Below are positions 54,188 through 63,845 of a stretch of DNA of 64,000 nt, in pieces. The stretch spans positions 1 to 64,000 of the forward strand of contig JAFULM010000032.1 of assembly GCA_017483185.1 (NCBI GenBank). Direction: 5' to 3'. A model generated the notes under the pieces. It ran no database searches. It had not been told where the DNA came from and worked only from the letters and a program-made list of their open reading frames with translations. The translations under genes were made by a program, and so were the position numbers. The DNA comes from Prevotella sp. Lineage in GTDB: Bacteria; Bacteroidota; Bacteroidia; Bacteroidales; Bacteroidaceae. How positions within the stretch are numbered: position 1 is the first letter of the stretch; every line of letters begins with the position of its first letter.

Positions 54188-54237
54188 GTTTATCTGCGAC
54201 TATTTTCGCATATACCCAAACTGGCATAATAACTTTG
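54188..54237 (+). promoter_or_regulatory. Promoter with GTTTATCTG box before the membrane protein gene
   Basis: GTTTATCTG (54188-54196) lies 42 bases before TAACTTTG (54230-54237), a perfect TAnnTTTG. That is 9 bases closer than in the two sister promoters, about one helical turn. Confidence 0.6.
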
Positions 54238-54291
54238 CTGTAAATAACCGTCAACGAGACGTAATATCGAACAATAAAACAAATATAACAC

Positions 54292-55068
54292 ATGAGAAAT
54301 TTGAGTACGATTATCAGCAAAGAAACCTGCCTTTTCTATGGTCTTCCTGGCACAGCCATCCTTGCCGTGTCACTCATCCTGTCCTGCAAAGTCGGCAATG
54401 ACTTCGGAGGAAGTACGTTTGTAAACACTGTTTCCTTCTTTGGCTGCAATGCCCTGTTATGGCTGTTGTATCTGGTATTGTTTCAGTATCTGCCTGTTGA
54501 CTTGATGAGGGTTTGGTCATCAAAGACGAGACCTAATGTCACAGAAGCAGTTGGAACGAGAATCGCTAAGGAGCAGGTTAAACATCCTGTTGCCACCGTT
54601 CAACCGATGACTGCCGAAGAATACAAAGCCCACTGTGCCGAGTTTGAACGCAAAAAACAGGAGGAACACCAGCTGCTTGTAGATAGCATCATAGATTATG
54701 TTGGCAGAATGATGTCTCCCTTTATAGAAATGCTGGAGCTTGACCTGCTCCGTAATGAGATACGTGCATGGTGCGACAATCCGAATTATGAGCCCAAACC
54801 TGTCAAGTTGAAATCAGTCCATGAACACAGAGACAAGCTGAAAACAGTCTCTTTCAAGCATTTTGTCTGGAACATCGCCGCGAGACTCGGATTTGAGAAC
54901 GGATATTCCGGCAAAGTACAGGCTAAGTTCATCAAAAGGCTGTTCCCCAACGAGCTTGCGGACATTGAGGTGATTTCACTGGAAAGGAGTCTGACAAGCT
55001 CGCCTGATGACGGACATATCAAACTCGACAGACCCGTACACACGGATAATTATATCTTCCACTTTTAA
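54292..55068 (+). CDS. Membrane protein of the integrative element
   Basis: 258 residues, not recognised. Two hydrophobic segments (about 15-33 and 48-68) are followed by a large charged cytoplasmic part with a helical region (about 105-150) and a KRLFPNELADIEV segment near the end. Similar two-segment proteins occur between integrase and replication genes of Bacteroidota elements, but no function is known. A terminator follows at 55106. Confidence 0.55.
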   Translation: MRNLSTIISKETCLFYGLPGTAILAVSLILSCKVGNDFGGSTFVNTVSFFGCNALLWLLYLVLFQYLPVDLMRVWSSKTRPNVTEAVGTRIAKEQVKHPVATVQPMTAEEYKAHCAEFERKKQEEHQLLVDSIIDYVGRMMSPFIEMLELDLLRNEIRAWCDNPNYEPKPVKLKSVHEHRDKLKTVSFKHFVWNIAARLGFENGYSGKVQAKFIKRLFPNELADIEVISLERSLTSSPDDGHIKLDRPVHTDNYIFHF

Positions 55069-55105
55069 CCACAACCATTTTACTCTAATTTTTGCAATAT
55101 GATGC

Positions 55106-55130
55106 GGGGGCTCTTACGGGCCTCCCTTTT
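55106..55130 (+). terminator. Terminator after the membrane protein gene
   Basis: GGGGGCTC and GGGCCTCC pair over eight positions (two wobbles) around TTAC, followed by TTTTT. Confidence 0.6.
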
Positions 55131-55269
55131 TGTTATATGCCATTCCATTTTTATGCCATAACGCCCTTCTATTGCTTATTGGTTGCCATATAACACGCTT
55201 TCTTATCCCATTTTATTTCTCTTCCCTCCTGTTTTTACCCCTTGTTTCTTGATAGTGCAATTATCCTGA

Positions 55270-55328
55270 GTTTATCTGGCGATTACCGTCAATACACCGT
55301 ATCACAGGTATATCATTCAGTTCCTTTG
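55270..55328 (+). promoter_or_regulatory. Promoter with GTTTATCTG box before the HTH-ATPase operon
   Basis: GTTTATCTG (55270-55278) is followed 51 bases later by TTCCTTTG (55321-55328), with ATATCATTCAG immediately before it, matching the integrase promoter almost base for base. Confidence 0.65.
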
Positions 55329-55353
55329 CCGCTGGTTTTAAACAAAAAATGAT

Positions 55354-55728
55354 ATGCAAGAAACATTGACATTCAACGACCTCCCGCAGGTCGTGGCCGA
55401 GCTTCGGGATGAGGTAATCGGCATGAAACAGATGCTTACCAGTCTGCAAAAGGAGAAGGGACAACACAAGGAGAACACTCACCGCCCAATGTCTGTGGAG
55501 GAAGCAGCAGATTATCTGAAGATACCGCTTCGCACCCTCTACATGAAACTGGGCAACGGTACCATTCCTGCCACAAAGCCTGGCAAGCGGTATGTCCTTT
55601 ATCAGGATGAGCTTGACAAATGGCTGGAGTGTAACCGCAAGAATCCTGTACCGCTAACCGTGGAGGAAGAGAACGCTGCCATACTTGCTGCAAACAGGCG
55701 CAAGCCAAACAAAGCGGATTGGAGGTGA
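55354..55728 (+). CDS. Helix-turn-helix (HTH_17) DNA-binding protein
   Basis: 124 residues. A helical N-terminus (about 1-35, coiled-coil-like) is followed by an excisionase-family HTH (about 48-95, MSVEEAADYLKIPLRTLYMKL; PATKPGKRYVLYQDELDKWL). Such proteins act as excisionases or regulators in Bacteroidota elements. It ends 2 bases before the next start codon. Confidence 0.85.
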   Translation: MQETLTFNDLPQVVAELRDEVIGMKQMLTSLQKEKGQHKENTHRPMSVEEAADYLKIPLRTLYMKLGNGTIPATKPGKRYVLYQDELDKWLECNRKNPVPLTVEEENAAILAANRRKPNKADWR

Positions 55729-55730
55729 GC

Positions 55731-56801
55731 ATGGAGAACAGTACAAAAGAAATCAGTCATGACGTGGCTGTCAGTCTGTGGAAGAATGCAGTTCTCAGCG
55801 TGGAGACGGAGTGCGAGCGTCAGCCGGAGGTAATTATGGTGAAAGGAGTCTGCATCGGCACTCTCGGCAATTTCAGCGCATCCACAGGTAAGGCGAAGAG
55901 CAAGAAGACTTTCAACCTCTCTGCCATTGTCGCCGCCGCCCTGTGCGACCGTCCCGTGCTGTGCTACACAGCCTCGCTCCCCGACAACAAGCGAAACATC
56001 CTCTATGTCGATACGGAGCAGAGTGCCTACCACTGCCAAAAGGTGATGAAGCGCATCCTGCGTCTGGCAGGGCTTCCTGAAGACAAGGATTGCGGACGAC
56101 TGCAGTTCCTTGCCCTCAGGAAGAACACACCAGAGGAACGCCTCGCCATTATAGATGTAGCCATCAGAAGTACAGAGAATCTCGGTCTTGTCATCATCGA
56201 CGGTGTGCGTGATCTCATCTACGATATAAACTCCCCTGCAGAATCATCCCGCGTCATCTCCAAGTTGATGCAGTGGACGGACGAGTACCAGCTGCACCTG
56301 CATACCATCCTTCACCAGAATAAGTCGGACGACAATGCCCGAGGGCATGTGGGAACAGAACTCAACAACAAGGCTGAGACTGTCATGCAGGTGGAGAAGG
56401 ACAAGGCTGACGGCAGCATAAGCGTAGTCGAGGCCGTGCATATCCGCAGTATGGACTTTGAACCCTTCGCCTTCCGCATCAATGAAGAGGCGATGCCGGA
56501 ACTTGTAGCGGACTACACGCCCTCTGCTGTCTGTGTGGGCAGACCGAAGAAAAAGCCTTTCGACCCATATAAGGAAATCTCAGCCAAGATTCACCTTAAT
56601 GTGCTGGAACGGGTCTTCACGGTTACCACCTGTTATAACTACGAAGCTTTCTGTAATGCGCTGAAGAATGCCTATCTGGCAGAAGGGGTGAAGCTCAACT
56701 ACAACAAGGTCGTCGATGTTGTCACCTTCCTTCGCAAAAAACGCATGGTGTTACAGGATGACAAAAAGAAGTATATCGCCAATCCCGAAGCCCACTATTG
56801 A
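55731..56801 (+). CDS. RepA-like AAA ATPase
   Basis: 356 residues. A RecA-like fold of the AAA_25/RepA helicase type has a Walker A variant at STGKAKSKKTF (about 52-62), Walker B at LVIIDGVRDL near 158, and ILHQNKSDDNARGHVG near 200. The C-terminal 100 residues form a probable winged helix. Start ATG 55731 has a strong GGAGG (55721-55725), unusual in this genome and overlapping the end of the previous gene. Likely role: replication or mobilisation of the excised element. Confidence 0.8.
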   Translation: MENSTKEISHDVAVSLWKNAVLSVETECERQPEVIMVKGVCIGTLGNFSASTGKAKSKKTFNLSAIVAAALCDRPVLCYTASLPDNKRNILYVDTEQSAYHCQKVMKRILRLAGLPEDKDCGRLQFLALRKNTPEERLAIIDVAIRSTENLGLVIIDGVRDLIYDINSPAESSRVISKLMQWTDEYQLHLHTILHQNKSDDNARGHVGTELNNKAETVMQVEKDKADGSISVVEAVHIRSMDFEPFAFRINEEAMPELVADYTPSAVCVGRPKKKPFDPYKEISAKIHLNVLERVFTVTTCYNYEAFCNALKNAYLAEGVKLNYNKVVDVVTFLRKKRMVLQDDKKKYIANPEAHY

Positions 56802-56892
56802 AAGCACATTAAACATTCAAGTTTACTTGACTTTATTCTCAGGGCATACATAAAAGAATTATCTAAAGTGAAACATTAAAAGAAGTAAAAGC

Positions 56893-57474
56893 ATGAAGAG
56901 ACTTATCTTCTCAGAAGACATTTTCCACACATTGGCGCAGATGGAAGACCAGGATGCAGGACAGATGGCAAAAGCCATAGCTTGCTATGCACACGATGGT
57001 ACACAACCCAAATGGAGCAACACCATACTGATGGCATTGTTTTCCCTGTTCAAGAAGCAAATCGACATACAGACAGACTTGGAAGAGAGAAGGCGCATCG
57101 TCAACAAGGAAAACGCAAAGGGGAGGAATAAACAGAAACCAAAGACAGCGAAGACGACTTTGCCAATAAGCAAAACAGCCAAAGAAAGCGAATCTGCAAT
57201 CATTCCCTGTAAAGAGTGCGAACCGCAGCCAATCGCTGCGGGATACACTCCCTTTGAGCGAATTGCGGCAATCTATCCCAAAGTGGACTCCTCTGAATCC
57301 TTTCGCAAGAAATCGCGGGAGTTGTGGGAATCGCTAAGCGAAGAAGAAAGACAGGAAGCCATCGGCTATGCCAGCGAGTTGAAGAACAATCCCGATGAAA
57401 CAGCAGAACTCGGCTATCTCCGTCAGTATCTAACCGCCAAACCATGGAAGAAGAGATCTGACACATATGACTGA
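56893..57474 (+). CDS. DUF6291-like element protein
   Basis: 193 residues. MEDQDAGQMAKAIACYAHDG and ILMALFSLFKKQID match the N-terminal part of DUF6291 proteins found next to replication genes in Bacteroidota elements. The C-terminal half (YPKVDSSESFRKKSRELW; GYLRQYLTAKPWK) resembles tails of phage-type replication proteins. It follows the RepA-like ATPase by 91 bases. Confidence 0.65.
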   Translation: MKRLIFSEDIFHTLAQMEDQDAGQMAKAIACYAHDGTQPKWSNTILMALFSLFKKQIDIQTDLEERRRIVNKENAKGRNKQKPKTAKTTLPISKTAKESESAIIPCKECEPQPIAAGYTPFERIAAIYPKVDSSESFRKKSRELWESLSEEERQEAIGYASELKNNPDETAELGYLRQYLTAKPWKKRSDTYD

Positions 57475-57805
57475 TGTGTCTGGCATGGCTGTTTTTTACT
57501 GGAATCGTGTTTTTGCCACTTGCTAATGCCTCCATTCTCGGCAGCTCGCCATCAATAATCGGTAAAACAATCATGGCAAGGGACAGGAAGTGCAGTGTAC
57601 ACCGCAATCCGTCTCTTGCCATTTCCGTTTCTGCGTTGGGCTTGCCCATTGTACGGGAAACGTATATCAGGGGTAGCCTAATCCCCCGACCGCTCTCAAA
57701 GCATCGGGAGACTGTCCATACAAGCAGCAAGCTGGGGAACATGGGAATGTTTACATTACGACACTATTTTGCAATCTTCGCTATTATAGCAGCTCTGATT
57801 TATAG
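57475..57805. other. Junction between element core and cargo island
   Basis: The first 270 bases remain GC-rich and hold no convincing gene. Antisense and sense frames here (including one beginning MFPSLLLVW) overlap the DUF6291-like gene and look incidental. The composition falls after about 57745. It may be the remnant of a mobilisation region or a transfer origin; nothing specific can be shown. Confidence 0.35.
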
Positions 57806-59147
57806 TCATTTACCAACCACCCAATATCCATTCTTTTTACTGCCAATTCTTTTCAGCACACCTATTCTTTTCAAATACGCAATCTCACGTTTAGCTGTAG
57901 CGTCAGATAGTCCTGTTTTCATACATAAACTTTCCTTGGTTAGAGTCTTGTCTTCGCGGAAATTCTGCAGTATCATACTCTGTCTTTCGGTCAGTTTTAT
58001 TGGGTCATTTATTGGGTCATTTATTGGGTCATTCTCAAAAAACAAAGTCAGTTTTACCTGCATCAGTTCTGGTTGTTCAATCAATTCGGGCTTTATCCAA
58101 TGCTTTTCATTCCATGCGTTCAGTATGAGTGGAAATCCTGATCCAAGGTTCTCTCCATAGCCAATCATGCGGAACATATTCTGCATTCTTTGGTTACGTG
58201 CCTTAGATTCTCCACCTTGATATATCTGCTCTAAGGGAAGTTTAAGCAAGCCCGGATTAGTGAGAACGATACGGTCATCATACTTCTCAATTCTCAGAAT
58301 ACCATTTAGCATAAGGTCGGAGTGAATAATCATGTTTGTAACCGCTTCTCTCACTGCCTTATGCTGTAAGGTATCATCCTTACGTATCATTCCCTCCATT
58401 TGAAATGGGCGTGGTAGGTCAATAGTCAACTTTGGAAGCACCATCCGCACGAAGTTATATAGATTATTCTCCCACCTTCCATCGTAGGTGAGGCGGTCGC
58501 TATAACGCTGCTCTCCTATGAGGTGAGACTTATCGATATAGTCCATCCGCAGATTATCAAACCTATCACGTATCGGCAGACCTTTTCCAAACATCAGCAG
58601 CCCCGCCATTGTAAGTCCTTCAATTCTTTCTTTTCTGTCAATGGCATAGCCACCTAATTGCAGAAGAAACTCCTTATGCCCAAGATTATTCCAAACATGG
58701 TCAGGGTTATCAGTCTTGAACATGATTCGGTAACTCTCTAATGTAGGGATATCGATGTCATCCATCGTGTAGTTTTCCAATATCAGCCTGTCGTTTCCTG
58801 CATCATTGGCATCACGGAGCATCATCTTCAACTCTTGTTCTGAACAATGATAATCACCTTCATGATTGCGCTTGAACGTACCTCTTGATAGGTTGTTATT
58901 GATGTATATTGGGCGCATAGTCGCTTCTGCACGTGGCACATTTATAACTACAATACTTTTGCCATCTACATCTACAGTCTGCACGTCTTCATCACGGAGC
59001 AAATTCACATTTACCTTTTCCCTGCTGTTGACGGTATTCCACAAGTCCTTACGAATCTTATCGGCATCTTCCACACCGATGATTTTAAAAACGTTTAGAC
59101 TTATCCTGCTCTTCCATGTGTTCTACAACACCAAGCAGGATTGTCAT
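57806..59147 (-). pseudogene. AlbA_2/ATP-binding regulator, truncated and frameshifted
   Basis: The intact frame 57806-59074 (422 codons) covers most of an AlbA_2 (Schlafen-like) protein: LTMAGLLMFGKG, HKAVREAVTNMIIHSD, and a C-terminal winged helix. A tandem NDPINDPINDPI before the helix comes from 12-base repeats. The family's N-terminus is missing. Upstream, ATG 59147 opens MTILLGVVEHMEEQDKSKRF, which continues as KIIGVEDADK only if one base is removed from the five-A run at 59087-59091. Nothing of the first 80 or so residues remains. It is probably inactive or reduced. Confidence 0.75.
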
Positions 59148-59248
59148 TATCTAGTGGCATTGAGATTGATTATACATTGTGCCACATGAAGTATCATGTA
59201 CGATTGGAAAAGCCTAACAAAATCGAGAAATATGCTCTCTGTACATCA

Positions 59249-59932
59249 TTATATTCCCCGTTTATACTCTTTCACAATATCCGTCACGTACTGAATAAAC
59301 TCCTTATTGTCATCTACATACTTATCTGATAATGTCGTGAGGTTTGTCAACTCTGCTATGATGTTTCCTTTATTTCCCGCATACCTTTTTTTATCAGCAC
59401 GTTCCTCTGCCAATTCTACTCTGTACAAATGGCATGTTTCTATCGTAAAAATTCCTTTTTTCGTCTTCCCTTTATATAAGATATCTCCTAATAGTTCTAT
59501 ATGGTCAGAATAATTGTCATATAATGGATGTATTATCTTGAATCCATTACTCGTTTTAGGATATTTTTTTACTCTAGAGTTAGTAAGGACTTCAGTAGTT
59601 CCTTTATATTCATTACAAGATGGACAAGCTACACATAAGTTCTCTGGTAAGAACATCCATTGTGGATGTTTATCTTTATATACGATGTGCTCTATATGCA
59701 TTGGAACACAAGCCAAAGGGACATGAATTCTGCAAAATGCACATAACTTGTTTTGTTTATTATACATATCTTTCCTAAGATTCTTCTTAAATTTCTTGAT
59801 ATACGTCTTTCCAGAATCCCAGTCTTTGGCAACGAGTCCCATATCCTTATCCTCCAGCTCTCTAATAGCTTGGTTTTCTTCCGCAGTAGGCTGATATGGT
59901 TCTTGAACAATAAAATCTTCTGTCTCTGTCAT
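59249..59932 (-). CDS. HNH endonuclease, Septu PtuB-like
   Basis: 227 residues. The HNH/zinc core has C64 and C67 (CAFC), H79-I-E-H82, then C103 and C106 (CPSC) and N107. In Septu systems PtuB is the HNH nuclease activated by, and bound to, the ATPase PtuA. This gene starts 6 bases after the ATPase stop, in the same order. The N-terminal 60 residues are charged and helical. Confidence 0.85.
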   Translation of the reverse strand: MTETEDFIVQEPYQPTAEENQAIRELEDKDMGLVAKDWDSGKTYIKKFKKNLRKDMYNKQNKLCAFCRIHVPLACVPMHIEHIVYKDKHPQWMFLPENLCVACPSCNEYKGTTEVLTNSRVKKYPKTSNGFKIIHPLYDNYSDHIELLGDILYKGKTKKGIFTIETCHLYRVELAEERADKKRYAGNKGNIIAELTNLTTLSDKYVDDNKEFIQYVTDIVKEYKRGI

Positions 59933-59938
59933 GGCTCA

Positions 59939-61738
59939 TTATTTATATGCTTCCACAATTGTATTCAGAATCGACTTCATTGGGTCAATATCACTTAAAT
60001 GCGTGGATATTTCTTGCAATTCCTTCAATTCATCTGCTACCTCTTCTGGCCTGATAGAATTATTCCCCATTTTTTCAAGTAATTTTCCAATGCGTTCACC
60101 AAAATAGCGATTCCTATCTGTTGCCGTCTTAAAAACTTTCAGTAACACCTCTTCTGCAGACCATCCATAAGTACATTCAGATATGACAGTAGCATTCAGA
60201 TTACCTTTTTTATCTTTATCTAATTGGGTAACTGATGAGCGTTTCATTGGCAAGTCAGATACCAGCATGTGACTATGAGTTGCGATGAGTATATGACATA
60301 TTTTGTTTGTTAGTGACCTGTCAAGGTTATCAATCAAAGTCATCTGCCAGTTCGGGTGCAGACTCAACTCTGGTTCATCAAGTAACACCAACGTGTGTGA
60401 ATCATTAGCTGCAGCAGATATACTCAGGACTGTTGACAGCATAGCAAATTCTCCTGAGCTCATCTCATCAGATGTTATATCACACCCTTGCTTATGAAGT
60501 ATAACATTCGAGGAGTTAACCAAATCACATTGCTTCAATTTATAGATATATTGTAATTCGTTAAAAGCACCTTCCGAAGTACTGTCACAATCAAAGTCAA
60601 TATCATAATCATATCGTGCCTTGCCTGATGATGATTTGGTTTTATAGAATTTGTAGAGTTGAACTATTTTTTCATTTTTTTCTTGTTTGCTAAGATTAAT
60701 GTATTCTTTATCTTTTTCTACTCGCTGAGAAATAATAGCTTTTACATCTTCATTTTTCTTGGATTTCATAACTAACGAATATGACAATGAAATCTTATGG
60801 TCATATCCTATGAAGTCTAAAATAGAGCAAATGTTCTGACGTTGCCGATTATCCATCTGTTCATTCAATGTAAATAACAATCTAAAGGCTATAGCTGAAG
60901 AAGATATTAAATTCCCATTGACATGAGCTCCTACATATTTATAGTATGGCACATCATATTTGGTTTGCGTAGAACCATTGACTTTTTGTGTGGGGAATTT
61001 TTCAAACGCACCGAAATGACAGGCAACTATAGAAGGGAGCCGTAAATCCTTTAAAGTACGAAACTGTCCATCAATTTTCGCCCAATACCCCTTTTTTAGT
61101 CTTATAACTTCACATTTCACTCCGTCAATATGATACACGACTCCTTTTAATCGTCCTTTATTTACAAATGCCAATTTTGATTCGGATTCGTTTACGTAAG
61201 TATGTAAATCAATAAAGAAGTCTACAATTTCTTTCATTAAGGAACTCTTACCAACTCCATTTGTACCAATAAGTACACTGTATAGTGGAAAGTGTTCAAT
61301 CTTATCAAATGAGCCTACAGCTATACTATTGACAATCTTTTCTGGAGACAATATTGCAAGTTCATCAATCCAAAAACTTTGTTTTTCGCTATATTTTAGA
61401 GAATACGGCGGAGTTAAGGCTTCATTTTGAAAATTCTCCATGTCCTTCTTATACTTTGGATTATTATATTCGTCTAAATCTATACGACCTAATATTTTCA
61501 GCGTGGGTGGTATATTATTTTGATTACCATATACTCCCATTTCCACGGCAAATTCAATTAACTTCAAAAAATCAGTTCCTTTTGAGCAAAGTTTTGTCAT
61601 AAAATCTGCTATTTCATCAGGAATTTTGGGGTTGATTGTGAAGTCGTGCTCTTTGTAACCTAAAGCATTAAGCATGCTTTCAAGCGTTTCCAGTCCAATA
61701 TTTAACTCACTTAAAAGTTTATTTATTCGTATTGTCAT
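59939..61738 (-). CDS. AAA ATPase, Septu PtuA-like, with IF2_N-like N-terminus
   Basis: 599 residues. Residues 1-50 (MTIRINKLLSELNIGLETLE) resemble the N-terminal helical domain of Bacteroidota initiation factor IF2. The ABC-type ATPase follows: Walker A LIGTNGVGKSS (K164), a signature-like MSSGEFAML, and Walker B LVLLDEPELSLHP (D454). HILIATHSHML is the H-loop region. There is no transmembrane segment. With the adjacent HNH gene it forms a Septu-like defence pair. AT-rich composition supports acquisition with the cargo island. Confidence 0.85.
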   Translation of the reverse strand: MTIRINKLLSELNIGLETLESMLNALGYKEHDFTINPKIPDEIADFMTKLCSKGTDFLKLIEFAVEMGVYGNQNNIPPTLKILGRIDLDEYNNPKYKKDMENFQNEALTPPYSLKYSEKQSFWIDELAILSPEKIVNSIAVGSFDKIEHFPLYSVLIGTNGVGKSSLMKEIVDFFIDLHTYVNESESKLAFVNKGRLKGVVYHIDGVKCEVIRLKKGYWAKIDGQFRTLKDLRLPSIVACHFGAFEKFPTQKVNGSTQTKYDVPYYKYVGAHVNGNLISSSAIAFRLLFTLNEQMDNRQRQNICSILDFIGYDHKISLSYSLVMKSKKNEDVKAIISQRVEKDKEYINLSKQEKNEKIVQLYKFYKTKSSSGKARYDYDIDFDCDSTSEGAFNELQYIYKLKQCDLVNSSNVILHKQGCDITSDEMSSGEFAMLSTVLSISAAANDSHTLVLLDEPELSLHPNWQMTLIDNLDRSLTNKICHILIATHSHMLVSDLPMKRSSVTQLDKDKKGNLNATVISECTYGWSAEEVLLKVFKTATDRNRYFGERIGKLLEKMGNNSIRPEEVADELKELQEISTHLSDIDPMKSILNTIVEAYK

Positions 61739-61882
61739 TGTATAGCTATTTTACATCATTAACTCTAGTCCCAGAACTTGATGGTATCAAGAATTTGTTT
61801 ACCTTTTACCATAAACTATGATCAAATTCTATAATTGTATCATTTAATATTTTATGCTAACCAATATTTTTTATTCTTTTGT

Positions 61883-62746
61883 CTAATAACTTTGTTTATT
61901 AGGTATTACCCCTCTCACTCCACCTTTGGGATTTTTCACATCTCCCTTATATCTTGGTATCAAGTGCATGTGAACATGAAAAACAGACTGTCCAGCAGCC
62001 TCATTTACATTAATACCTATATTATATCCATCAGGGTGATAGCGTTCTTCGACTTTTTGCTTTACGTATTGAAGCATTACATTCATTGCTTCCCTTTCAT
62101 GGTTAGTGAGGTCAAAGTAGGATGCGACATGACGTTTGGGAATGATTAACGCATGACCTGGAGAAACAGGATAACCATCATAGAAGGCTACGCAAGTGGC
62201 TGTTTCGCAAATAACTTCTACACGTCTGGAAAGACGACAGAAAGGACATTTCTCGCCTTCTTTCCGAGGCAATTTGTTAAAGTGATTATATTGATATAAT
62301 TCATAACTACTGTTGCATACAAGGCTATGAAATGGCAAGCGAACATTGCATTGGTAAGTGTATTGCTTGTGAATTGCATGCAATCGGAAACCTTCTTCTT
62401 TCAAGTCTCGACGAACAGCAAAGAATGCTGTCCCTTGTGGCTTTAAAAGATTGGTGACATTCATCATTACTTCTGCTTGTGCATATGGCTCTAACACATT
62501 CAGCACATAATTACATATTATGGCATCAAACTTTCCTTCGGGATAATCCGGACGATAGTAGTAATCATATCCAGTAATGTCATACCCTTGCTTTTTAAGC
62601 TCGTCAGTATCAAAACCGAAACCGCATCCATAGTCAAGAATGCGACCTTTGAGCAGGTTATGTTTCAACAGATACCTTGTAGGTACTGAAATATCTGTAC
62701 GCTTAATAGCGGTAAGATAGGGATGGTTGATTCTTTCTATTTCCAT
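61883..62746 (-). CDS. Class I methyltransferase-HIT fusion protein
   Basis: 287 residues in two parts. Residues 1-155 are a SAM-dependent methyltransferase (motif I LDYGCGFGFD at 38-46; NYVLNVLE; FAVRRD). Residues 164-287 are a HIT-domain hydrolase with a CPFC zinc knuckle (C167, C170), the SPGHALIIPKRH strand and the triad HVHMHL (H257, H259, H261). HIT proteins act on nucleotide phosphoanhydrides or adenylylated substrates. The start lies 2 bases after the stop of the HNH gene, so the two are coupled. A role in modifying a nucleotide or nucleic-acid substrate is inferred. Confidence 0.85.
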   Translation of the reverse strand: MEIERINHPYLTAIKRTDISVPTRYLLKHNLLKGRILDYGCGFGFDTDELKKQGYDITGYDYYYRPDYPEGKFDAIICNYVLNVLEPYAQAEVMMNVTNLLKPQGTAFFAVRRDLKEEGFRLHAIHKQYTYQCNVRLPFHSLVCNSSYELYQYNHFNKLPRKEGEKCPFCRLSRRVEVICETATCVAFYDGYPVSPGHALIIPKRHVASYFDLTNHEREAMNVMLQYVKQKVEERYHPDGYNIGINVNEAAGQSVFHVHMHLIPRYKGDVKNPKGGVRGVIPNKQSY

Positions 62747-62748
62747 AT

Positions 62749-63822
62749 TCAGTTATATTTCCATGTATCGTAGCCCATATTGAGAGCTATCTGATTCATC
62801 GGTTTGAATGTTCTTTCATATATCTCCATAAATTGATTATCATTCATGTCTGCCAATTCACGTGGAGTATATCCTAATGAAAGATAATCCTCAAGTGTCT
62901 TGGGAGTTTTGTGGGCGTTGACACATATGCGCAACGAATGATGTTGTATATCAGCAAGTTTGCGAAGATATATATTTAAGTCCGGGAGCTTGTCGCTTTT
63001 TGAAGAATTGACACTTCCGTCAGAGGGCACCAAATTCCAATTTAAGTTATGGGAGACAAAGGTCCAAGGTAAGAAGTGGTCTAAGGCATAACCACCCTGA
63101 TATAGTTTCTTTCCTGTGTATAAACATTGAATGGGACCACCAAGATTTATAACCATATCCCAATAACGGTGTTGGTTGGAAAGTGAATCACGCTTCTCAG
63201 GCTTTATCAACTTATTGGATATTGCCGGCACATTTGGATTACGTACCTGTAGAAATTGAGTTAGATTCCAATAAGCAAAATCCGTCAATATATTATAATG
63301 ATTGTGTAAATACAAATCCCATGCAGGATTAAGCATAATATAGAACTCTGCATCATCTTTATAAAGAGCATATAAGCATTCGTTTTCCAATGTCTGTGAA
63401 CGAATCACCATTTCTTTGTCATCAGAAGTGTTAATCCAAGGACTAAGGAAACGATAAGGTACATTGAAAGTAAGAATCCTCAAGCGACTCTTTATCTGGG
63501 TGTTTTCCAGCCGGTCATGCAATGAAGCGCAAATAGTCTCAATATTTGCATCAAGGGGAATTCCCGTTATTTTCTGCAACTCTATCACAATGTTAAAAAG
63601 AGAATCGCTCTTACCGAATGACAAACGGAAATAGTGTATCGGATACCAAGCATTGGCAATCATTCTAATCACAATATCCCACACGTCAATACGTAGTTCT
63701 TCTGTTTTTGCGTGAATCTGTAAAATTGAGAGAAACCAAAAATATTTATACGTTGCTACCGTATTTGCGAATATTTTACCGAGTCTAACAGTGCTTAATA
63801 ATCGTGATTGTGGAATATTCAT
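62749..63822 (-). CDS. HNH endonuclease domain protein
   Basis: 357 residues. The C-terminal third holds an HNH-type core: CLYTGKKL (about 233-240), ALDHFLPW (D248, H249), NWNLVP (N263) and NSSKSDKLP (about 272-280). The N-terminal 230 residues are helical and not recognised (a substrate- or partner-binding region). The gene sits between a probable AbiEii toxin gene and the methyltransferase-HIT gene, with spacings of 23 and 2 bases, so all three are likely one operon. Confidence 0.8.
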   Translation of the reverse strand: MNIPQSRLLSTVRLGKIFANTVATYKYFWFLSILQIHAKTEELRIDVWDIVIRMIANAWYPIHYFRLSFGKSDSLFNIVIELQKITGIPLDANIETICASLHDRLENTQIKSRLRILTFNVPYRFLSPWINTSDDKEMVIRSQTLENECLYALYKDDAEFYIMLNPAWDLYLHNHYNILTDFAYWNLTQFLQVRNPNVPAISNKLIKPEKRDSLSNQHRYWDMVINLGGPIQCLYTGKKLYQGGYALDHFLPWTFVSHNLNWNLVPSDGSVNSSKSDKLPDLNIYLRKLADIQHHSLRICVNAHKTPKTLEDYLSLGYTPRELADMNDNQFMEIYERTFKPMNQIALNMGYDTWKYN

Positions 63823-63845
63823 GTGGCAAAAATAATTTATATCGA

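Noticed and set aside
57200..57742. 180-codon minus-strand frame overlapping the DUF6291-like gene
   Set aside because: It overlaps a better supported gene in antisense and lacks recognisable domains; the conserved part may reflect a non-coding element.
57474..58160. 228-codon plus-strand frame over the AlbA_2 region
   Set aside because: Its second half is antisense to the AlbA_2 gene (ISFIGSF repeats mirror the NDPI repeats) and it has no family resemblance.
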